Source: Paralithodes platypus (lineage: Eukaryota; Arthropoda; Malacostraca; Decapoda; Lithodidae). From it: DNA of 64,000 nucleotides. Positions 48,901 to 60,100 of this stretch are shown in pieces. The notes beneath the pieces were generated by a model that was not told the origin of the DNA, made no database searches, and worked only from the letters and a program-made list of their open reading frames with translations. The translations under genes and the position numbers were made by a program. Numbering within the stretch: the stretch's first letter is position 1; every line of letters starts with the position of its first letter. The DNA is taken from NCBI GenBank assembly GCA_032716605.1, contig CM064495.1, positions 43,562,896-43,626,895 on the forward strand, given 5' to 3'.

Positions 48901-51900
48901 ACACAGTCCATCTCCAAAGATTAATCTATCAGAAAACACACTTTCCAAAGAAACCTGAGTCACACTTGCACGCCTCAGGTCCGGCCATTACCCTTCATTA
49001 CAAGATTACAAACAAAGACTAGATACATCTCAAAACCCTTCTTGTCCCCGCTGTCAACATCCAACCGACAACACAGAATACTTGCCCCATACAGACACAA
49101 CTTCAACATCACCTCACTCAGAGATCTTTGGATCCACCCGAAAGAGGTGGCGGCCTACCTGGACACTGCGGGATTCCCATAAAGGATGACTTAGGGCTAC
49201 AACAACAACAACAGGGCGTGGAGAGAAAGTGAGGTTTGTGTTGAGGTTGACCTCTTCAGAGGTTTTCATATGAAGATTCACTCTTAGTGGTGACACCAGG
49301 GGAAGGAACTCATTGACCCTCTCAAGTCAATCACATCAGCATGTGGTTGACTTAAGTTTACCTCATGTTAAGGTGACCATGTTACCTGATTAGGCAGGGA
49401 TGTAAAAGAAGTAATATAATTTCCATATTGTGATAACCTTTAAGCCTCTTTTCTACAGTTCAGTATATCATTGCAGGGGTGCCCAGAAGGTGAGGATGGT
49501 ACGGCTAAAGAACCCTTGGGGAGAGAAAGAATGGAGCGGTGCCTTCAGTGACGGGTGAGTCCTCACATCTTTTGTGATACTTTATGTGGGTTAAGACAAT
49601 ATCATAGTTAGGGATTCATAACTAAAGAGGTATCACATGGTCATATATTATTATTATTATTATTATTATTATTTCATTTATTTCATTTATTTATAGTACT
49701 TTTTTGCCAACGTGTTAACTTGTTTGGCATAGTGCTCGGCACATGTGTGGAAGCTAACTTTTGCGCACAGGTTTAACAGGTCTTGTCTTCCGTGATAACA
49801 CAGTTTTTGACCTGGCTAATCACTTGGTACCATTAGTACAACTTTAACCCTGCTATTCTGAGAAATGGGAACACATCTGCTGGCTGTTGATAGTTTATAT
49901 ATTCCTCATCCTTATTATCTTTTTTATTTATATTAATAGTAATTACTATACTGTATGTATATTGCAGCATTGACTTGTGTTTCCCAATCCAACTGTGCAT
50001 TGTGACAACCCCAAACAGTTTCCAGAGCTCTTGGTAACGGGTTAATAATGTTAGGTGGATATTCACATAGCTAGGATAGATCAACAGCCAGTAAGTAAAT
50101 TTTGCATATGAGATATAAAAAAAAAATATATATATAAATAAACAAATAAAAAAAACAAAAATCCAACAGTAAAATTATGCTCCAAACCTGCCTTTTGTGA
50201 ATAGGTAACAAAATACTGTGGCTCTACAACCAGGAGTGTGCCCATTAGGTATACCCAGACTTACTTGTATAAACATGGATAAATCATATCAAGACCACAA
50301 CAATCACCATTTTATTGTTCATTCATACTGACTGATATATACCTAGTCATAATAGGACAGGCTCCAGCTAAGTGTACTTTAAATAAGAAAATTGTATGTA
50401 TGTATGTATGTATGTATGTACAGGTATGTATGTATGTATATACTCAGGCACATACCCCATTGCTGGGGGTAGCCGACACAAGACGAGACAGAGCACGAAC
50501 AGCTACAACATTTAAAGTTCCTATTCTCAGGGTCCGGGACCACTTTAGCGTTCCCTCGCCCCTTTCTCTGTTTCGTCGAGTAGGAGAATTATACAAGGGG
50601 AGGAAAATTCCTAGCCCCCTGCCCCCATAATAGATATATAATACAGTGAACCCTCAAATTACGCGGGGGATGCGTACTGTGCTGTCGGCGCTTAGCTTCA
50701 TTTGCGCGTACTGTACATGGAAGTTAAATATAAATGGGAAAAATAGGTATTGGTCTGGCTCCGACCGAAAGTTGTACTATTTCTACCTTTCATCACCTAA
50801 AAATCACAATATATATAACATATTACTGTACAAAGATGTTTTTATAACCTAAACTACTGTACCACACAAAATACATTTAATGTATAAAAATAAGACACAA
50901 ACGTAAATTAACTCACATTGGTAGTGGTTAAGCAACGCTGATGTTATGGATCTGCGCCATCGATCGATAGCACAGCACCCGAAACGGATCGACCGAAATA
51001 ATAGGCCTAGTGGTAAAGTTTTGAGTCAAAAAGTAATACACCCTGTACAGTACTGTATATAGTTTCATACATATTATCAAGTGAGATAGTTCAATTGCTC
51101 ATATACATATAGGATTAGCTTCACATAATTTAGCCAGGGGAGAGCAGTAAGCTTTGAAGCGACTTTCGAGAGAAGTATAAACAATCTCACGGTTCTCACC
51201 TTCAACTCCTGAACAGAAACAGATTTTCCATTTGCGATTTTGTTTGGTCAATAAATGATACATGCAATGAAAAACGAAGAACAGTCTTTTATTAGATTCA
51301 TAATATCCTATTGTGCTTTATAGATACATAATAGTTTGATACTGGAGATGTGTCTCCCTCCACAGTCAACGGTGACGAAGTCGGAGTGCCCGGCGTCATG
51401 CTAATATGGCCGCCCGACACACTCGAACAGATACGAATCGACTCCCGCTCGGCGCGGAGGCGCGTACATTTGAATAATTGAGCGTATTTTTCGATTTTTT
51501 GCCTCAATTGTGGTTCAAGCGTAGCTTTAATTGTGCGTATTTTGAGGGTTCACTGTAGTCTGAAACTATGAGATTCTTGCTCTAAAACATATTACTTACG
51601 AAACTTTTCAGATTATATATTTAAGAGTTTCCTGATACAACTGTCAAAATATCTTGTGTAAATTTATTGGAAAACAGATTGTATTTTGCAGATATTCATG
51701 TACATAATATTTACGGCAGTACCGGTATTTCTTACTGCTTGTAGATATTTTCTACTTTTACTTACCTTTCATGCTTGATGGCAGGTTCTTCAAGACAGCA
51801 AGGTAAAATTCAATGAAAGGAGGCTGAGAAATGTTTTCCTGCACCTAGAGCTGGAATTTAGAATACACAGGCACCTTAACTAGAGAGCGTTTCACAGGTG

Positions 51901-54900
51901 TTGCTATGGCTCACAGTTTATTATATTGTTTGATGTTAATTGATATACTTTGCATCTTAACCAAGTAAGAAAATATTTCCCTGTTACAGCATGTAAATGT
52001 TATAATGTGTTAAGTGCCATAGTAATTGACCACTTGCGTGTTTTGGGCTACAAGGAAGTCATGCTGTAGATAATATTTTCATGTTTGTTTTCACCAACCC
52101 ACCAATTAATTTACAAATATACCTAACTAATGAAATCAATGAAAGTAATGAATACATGTGGTACGCCAAGGACTCGAACCTAGGATACTCGCACCAAAAT
52201 TCCGCGCACTAAGCATTACACTATCAAGACAGTTAGCAGAAATACAAAAAGAATAATGGAGGCAATTCATTTGTGGCCATCCTCTCGGGGATTAACGGGT
52301 CTTTCAATAGATACAAAGATAGACAAGAGTATTTGAGTTTTGCCTTTAGTGGAAAATATGTTGATTATTATTTAACGTACTCTGGTGTCTATTTCAAAAT
52401 ATGTTATTTTAGTTTGTTTTAAGGTGTATTACCTCTGGCTACAACTTAAAACTTCCTTTTAGACCTAAACTGACAATTATTTAATTAATTGCAGCAGTAA
52501 TTTGGTGTGTAGCAGATGATGATAGTATAAATCATCAATGGAATTCAAATTAATTATGAATTTATCATTATAATCTTGGTTACTCCTGCACAGGTGTTTT
52601 GCAATGAAAAAATAGACTGTGCCATCCACAATTTGGCCTTATTGCTTTCATAGACCTTGGTGATTTGCAGTTTAGTTTAATTGTATGTGGGAAGGTACTC
52701 TGCTAAGATTATACAGATGCTATATTGTGATAAGTTTCTTTAGGGCTTCTTGAGTTTTAGTGTTTCAAATCTTATGCAGTTATTTGTAGCTTCTGTGGAT
52801 GGCTCAGTTTACATTTACTCTACCATGTTATTGCTTTAATATACAATCGCGCTAATAAGTGATGTCTCGGCACCAAATATGTTTTGATCAATAATTGGTA
52901 TCGGCAATATCTAAGCTTCATTTCTGCATATCGAGTGAAATATATAAACATGTTCCTAGACTTACCCACCCTATTCAACATCTGACAGACATTAATATTA
53001 TGTTTTCAACACCAACCAACTTCGTATCTAAACTCAATTAATGAAATCAACAAATACATGTGGCACTCCGAGGACTCGAACCCAGGATACTCACATCTAG
53101 CACAAAGTGAGCCAAACGTATTGACAGCTGAGACATGACTTATTAGCGTAACCGTACTGTACTCAAAACTACAAAGTATGAAGATGTGATGGGTGTTGAC
53201 AGTGTAAGGATTACTATTTACAGTCCTGAGAGCAGTGGGTTTGTGTATTCTACCTCGCAACTGACCAAAATGTACTCCAGGTGAATACAGTACTGTCGGT
53301 AGTGTGATGATATGATGTAGCCTTGTGAGTATTTTGCACAGTTAGCTCTTCCTAGCCAACTTATGATAATACAGTGCTGTATAGTCAGACTTAAGGGAGC
53401 CCACCTCATTTTTGGGTTCTCTCTCTCCCTCTTTCTCTGGGTTGTATTCATTCGGCCCCATTCAGCCTACTGTTTTAAGACTTTATCCTCATCCAGGTGT
53501 CAATTTTTTCCTGGCGAGCGATAGCGAGCCAGCATATTATTGATAATGTTTTTTGTCAACAGGCTAATTTTGTAAATTTTTCGATGGAAAAATTTCTCCA
53601 TATAATGATGGCTCGCTATCGCTCGCCAGGAATAAATCGACACCTATATGGGGATAAACGTCTTAAAAAACAGTAGGCTGAATGGGGCCGAATGGATACA
53701 AGCCAGAGAAAGAGAGCAAAAGGAGAGAAAAGGCAGGTGACCCCCTTAAAAAGAAGTTTGATAACCATTTCTCTCATACATTGAATCCAAAATACTTACA
53801 GGTATTAATTTATAGTTGAATGGACTGCAGTTCAAGAATTTGTATCCTTCTTTTAAAACACTGATGTTGCTGAACCCTATAAGAATGCTGTGAATAACTT
53901 TATGATAAAAACTCACATGCTATGCTTTGAAAATAATGTGACCGATCCATAATATTCGACAAGTGAAAATACCGGGAGACAGAAAACATCTTGAGTTCTT
54001 CAGCCGTGTATCCCTTAACCCATACTTTACCGGCGACGTCTTTTACATTATATTCCTACTATATTTAGACGATTTTGTGCAGTTTAAGAAGGATGTGTGG
54101 TAGTAAAAACGGTTAAATGAGATAGTTCGAAGCCTATTTATTACAGGAGGACCTTTATAAACTGAATAAAATTGTTTAATAGTTACCAGAATATAATTGA
54201 AAGAACGGCTCCGGTACTGTACGGGTTAATGATAGAGGATGAAGAACTTGAGCTCTCTTCTGTGTATTCTCTTTCACTTAATTTACTCACTTTGAAAATA
54301 AGTTTTATTAAAATAACTAATTGTTAGTGAATTGATGTATATCTGGCTGTAGCAGCCTATAGTCTATTTGCTGTAAGTAGGCGAGAAATCATGACCTCTA
54401 TCCTCTGTAACTCAAAAAGGGCTTGAGCAAATGGGCTGTAATTTTTCACACCTATTCCCTGGCTGACTCTTCCCAAATGGTAGAAATATTAGCTCGATTA
54501 CTCTAGTCGTGTTTTAGTTACAGAGGTTAGAGGTGATGATTTTTGGCCTACTTACAGCGAATAGACTATAGCTACTATCCTGATGGCTGCTTTTTACACA
54601 TAGGATTTATTGTGTGCAGTAGTAATAGTAGTAGTAGTATAGTAGTAGTATTAAGGCAGGGTCACATGGGTAACTTTAAAACAAATTCTAATCTACATTC
54701 TGGCTATCAATTTAAAAGTAAAATTCGCTGATATTTCCTTTATTTAATTGATTTTTCTTGAATCATCATTAATTCCTGGTACTAACTTAATACTGTACTA
54801 GATTAAATTAATTGACCTGTATATGAAATTTAAGTGTTTTATCCAAGAATCACAAGCCAAACCTGGATAAAAGTTAGTAAAAATACAGTAGATATAAATT

Positions 54901-57155
54901 GCCTGTGCGTCAATCCTTCACCTTCTGTAGTCCCACTTCTCTGTTGGCTTCATTCCTGCACTCCTTTACACTCGAGAAAAAAACAATCTATACACTAACT
55001 CTCTAAACATTCTGGAAGTGGGTCGAAATCTTGTGATAATACCTCACAGATGTATGTTTCACCCGATTAATACCGTTCACACAAGATTACATATAGCTCA
55101 CCAGTGTAAAGATTGTTTTTTCCTCGAGTGTACATATACCCTATTTTTACTTGGTTAGGCCACTTATTGAACACTTTGACCTAATATGTATTAATAGATT
55201 TAATTGTACTATATTACAGCTTATTGTGCTTGATATCCTGTACTCTCTTTTTATTGGTTAAGCAACTTATTAAACAATTGGACTTAACATGTATTACTAA
55301 ATTTAATTTGTACTATATTACAGCTTATTCTGCTTGATAACAATAAATGTCTTGCTTATATTGACAGTTATAAATATAAAAAAAATCCAATCTTTGTCAT
55401 TAAAGGCTTACTGTTCAATAAGCGCAATGTTATACTGTATTGTCAAGCAATTACTATTGTATATACAAGACTGTTTGATTATAATTATGGTGTAAAATAT
55501 CTTTAATTAGTTATTAATTAATATCTTCTTCAACTCCTGAAAGTACAGTATTATTCTTTGTTTTGATCCACTAAATAATTTAGAGATACTATAGTGTATT
55601 TGTAAATAATTTTAGCTGAGTATCTGAATATTATGAACAAATATATTTTGTTTTAGCTTACTGGTTATTTGTACAGAACTTATGAGCTTAAGCTTAATAT
55701 GTCTTATTTTAAAACAGTGTACAAATTACAGTAATTTGCTCTTTACTGGCCAGGGATATTTCTATCAGTTAGAAATATTATGCATTTCTATCAAGCAATT
55801 ATACTCCTGGAGTATCCTGTGGGACATTGATAGGATGCTTGGCTCAAAACCAAGAGAATCTAGGTCTGATTCTCAGGCAAGAATAGACAAATAGGCAAGT
55901 ATTTAATACTCATGGCCTCTGTTCACCTAGCATTAAATAGGAACCTGTAGTGAGCAGACTTTTGTGATGTCCCATCTTGGGGTAATAAGCTGTTCTGAGC
56001 ACTAGTGACTTCCTCTGGAAGAAAACTCAGAGATAATTATCCTCTTATATTTGTTTTACATAACCTTTGAAATATTCCTACAAGTTTGTTGACATAATCC
56101 TTGTGTGATGTAGTTAGCACCTGCACTAGTTCTGTATTTTATTTTACTCTGTATTGTTGTTACTGTACCTTACTCTGTTTTGTTGTGTCTCACAGTATTT
56201 TATGTTGTATAATATAATTTGATATCCAAGCATTAGCATGAGGTTTGTTTGTTTGTTAACACAGTTTTAGTATCAGTTAATGGTAAGCTTGATGTTAACC
56301 AAATAATATTAACTATAAAGATATTTTATTACAACCGTCACATTTTCAGAGTTACGGCTTGGAAGACAGCTCAGTATTTGTGTTTACCTTATTACAATGA
56401 TGTAGCTAAATTGTAAGGGTTTTATACAATTAAAAGTGAAGACTAATTATTTAATATTGTACTGTTGAACAGATCACCAGAATGGTCCAAAGTGTCGGCA
56501 TCAGAGCGTCAAAGATTAGGACTCACCTTTGAAGATGATGGCGAATTTTGGTAAGTAGGCCTATGAATTTCAAGTTGACCACTGAATCCGGCAAACCAAC
56601 CAGAACATGCTTCTTCCAATGGAAATGTAGAACAGTTGTACAGAAGACAACAAATATATATACTGTATACTGTATAAACTTGAGGAATATTTAATACTTT
56701 ACCGTATACTGTATTACTAAATTTAGCTTGTATTATTAGAGTACAGTAATGTATTGTAAATATTTTCCTTCAATTACTGCATATTTATGCTTCAATTATA
56801 CAGTAGTGTAGTTATTTAAATAATTTATATATTTTTTGATTATGTGATGATATTTAAATAAATACAGACTTATCAATGGTATAACTAATATGACTTCCTT
56901 TGATGTTAAATTCAGGATGACATTTGAGGACTTCCTGGAGCACTTCACGGACCTCTCTATTTGCTTCCTGATCAACACCAAAGTCCTGAGCTTCAGCAAG
57001 ACTTGGCACGAAACTTCCTTCTTTGATGCCTGGACCATCGGTGTGCGTGGCCATAACTCAGACCGTGCCGGAGGCTGTCCCAATCACAAGGACACGTTTC
57101 TACGCAACCCTCAGTACAGGTTAGAATAATTTCCTCCTTAGGCCTACTCAGTTTC

Positions 57156-57189
<34 letters not shown>

Positions 57190-60100
57190 AGATTACAGGT
57201 CTCCCTCACTATCCGATACCCTAATTTACGATATTGTTATAGGTTTTAAGGTGTTTGGGTTTATGTTTTGGCTGGTCCCAGAACGCATCCCCATTTACCC
57301 CATTAACCCTTCTTGCCCGGGCTCGCCATCCTAAGGACATTATTGAGATCCGGGCGATCTGGCCGAAAAATGTCGTAATAGGCTAGCCGTATCTTTGTTA
57401 TTTTAACTGCTAGAGAATTCGCACACATCTCAAAACTTAGTCCTGTTTCATATCTGTAAAGTGGTGTTGAGTAGAGCTCTTTAGGTCAACTGGTTCAGTT
57501 GTGATGACGATTTCCGTGGAGAGAGATTCGATGCGATGTTAGTAATATCGGACATTTGCCGACACTAATCTCATCATAGCATACAACAATAACATTGATC
57601 CGACGTCTCCTTCTTGTTTTCGGAGGTGCGGTGTCGCAAAGACAGGCTTTGTTTACATGCGTCGGACGCACGGCTTTCAAAACACGCTTAATAGGCTTTC
57701 AAGCTTACGGATTTTAAAATGACACCCGGGCTCCTGCCCATCTATGCGGTGTAATTTTAAAATGACAACCGGGTAGGAAGGGTTAATTTTAGGGCTCGCT
57801 ATAAGATTTTTCTATCTACGATCGGGTTTTAAGGAATGTAATCTAATTGTAAATCGAGGGAGACCTGTATGTTGAATTGATAGTTGTATTTGAGTTTATT
57901 AATAAACCAATAGGTGTGACAGGAGTACAGGGCATAGTACTGCCTAGCTGCTGAGCTGTTGTAGTTACCGGTATACTTTATAATTGAGATTTTTATTTCA
58001 ATACCTTGTGTTATGAATTCTCTTATTTGAATTGTCGGGCATAAGAATCGTAAGTTTGATTACCATACAAGCATTCTTTTAACATAATTGTCCCTCTTAG
58101 CCATGCAGTTGAGTGGATCTAGTTTAATGGAACATTTATCAAGTTGCTTCAGGGAGATAAACAGAGGTTGAACTTCTCCCCTGCCTTTACAACTTCCTTA
58201 GACACTCTCATAAAGCAGTAGGGACCATGTAGTAAAGTATGATCATTATAGGTATGGTATGTAGAGCGATGCCGGTCCTTAGTGATCTTGGCCCCGTTCA
58301 ATGTTCTTTCCTCTCACTAAAACATTACACTTTCCATAATGCAGTTGGGTCTGAGTACATGATTAGATTGATATCCAAAATTCGAAAATGGATATTAACC
58401 GTGATCGTGTACTCAACCTTTTAAAAAACAAAAATAACTGTGTTGGTGGTGTAATGGTTTAGGTTCTTATGTTCTGGGTGTGGTGTCCCGAGTTCGAATC
58501 CCAGGAGGACCATTTGCTTTAATTAGTTTATTCAAGTACATTAGGGTTTGTAATTGATGATTAATGTTAAGAATGGGATGTTACTTATTAATCCAACATT
58601 TTCTTGCAGGTTTGACATCAAGGAGGAAAATGATGATGTTGTGTTCCAGCTGATGCAGAAGGATACTAGGGACCGTAAACAGGAAGGAATACAGAACCTG
58701 GTCATTGGCTTCCATATAATGAAGGTTGTATTATCAGAAGCTTCATAACAGTTTTAGTTTTACAGTATGTATGTATGTATGTATGTATCTATGTACAGTA
58801 CTCAGGTCCATTCCCCATATTTTTTTGTATGTTTTTCTTTTCTGGGGGTGGCCGACTCGAGACAGAGCCTGAATAGGGATAACACAACACAACAGAAAAT
58901 AATGAACACACAAAAACAAAACACAAATTCACACACATCTAGGTCACCCAGGAGAAAACCTAAAGACCAGGGATCACCAAAGTTTACAGTACAATTATGT
59001 TATGCCTGTTGGTCCACATGTTAATTTTTTCCCACTTCACCTTGAAGGGAAGGTGTTTATCTTGTGTGTTAGGAGTGCGATAACTTATGCCTCAGAGACG
59101 TGGCCAGTTAAAGCGTAGGATATCAATAGAATGGAACAGAATGAGAAGAGAATGGTGAGATGGATATGTGGGGTTAACCTCGGGGATGGGGTCGCGATAC
59201 AGGCTTAGCATTTATTTTTATCCTATTCTAAACTTACCTTAATATTAACCTTAGAAAATTACCAAAACTGGGACGACACAACAAATATAACAAAGAGCCC
59301 TTCTGCCAACAGGTTGAGGAGAACCGTAAGTACCGCGTTCACCGGATCCACGAGAGTGTAGCCACCTCAGACTACATTCGCACCCGAGCCATCTTCCTCC
59401 GAGAGCAGCTCAAGCAAGGGCGCTACGTCCTTATACCTACTTCCTTTAAGCCAGATGATACGGGGGAGTTCCTCTTTAGAATGTTCACTTCAAAGGATCC
59501 GGATGCCAAGTGAGTAGATTCATTAGAGATGGAACCTAACTGTAGTCCCTCTAGGAAAGATCATATTACCACTTTTGCTAAAACAGCTACTTCTTTCGAA
59601 AGGGTAGAGTGAAAAGCATTTTGTCTTATTAATTCACCTCCTCTTACTAATTTCCTACAATCTCTCTAGACGCTCCAATGTCGCATCTCTCTCACTCTTC
59701 TACCGCTGTTACAATAATCAATATTCTTCAGAGCTTTCTCAGTGTATACCTCCTCCCTTCCAACGTTTTGATGTAGAGTACAGTATAAGTGTTGGAAGCC
59801 TGACCACCTGATTTGGTTTTGAAGACCGGGCGACACCGCAGTGAGTGTGCCTTGAGCGACCCAGTGTGATAGTTTTAGGTGTATACTGTAATGCGTCGTA
59901 CCGGCCAAAGCTGGTGTTGGGGTCATAAGGGAAAGTGTATGTTGCCCTCAGTATTAGGTGCCTGAGTCTGAGCCGGCCTAGAGGCAAGGTCACAGCCACC
60001 CAATTGAGGGACCCAATTTGGGAATCTCATTTTTACGGGTAATAGTCGTTGAGTGTAACACAGCATATGCAGGAATATGCAAGAAAGATAAATACGATCA

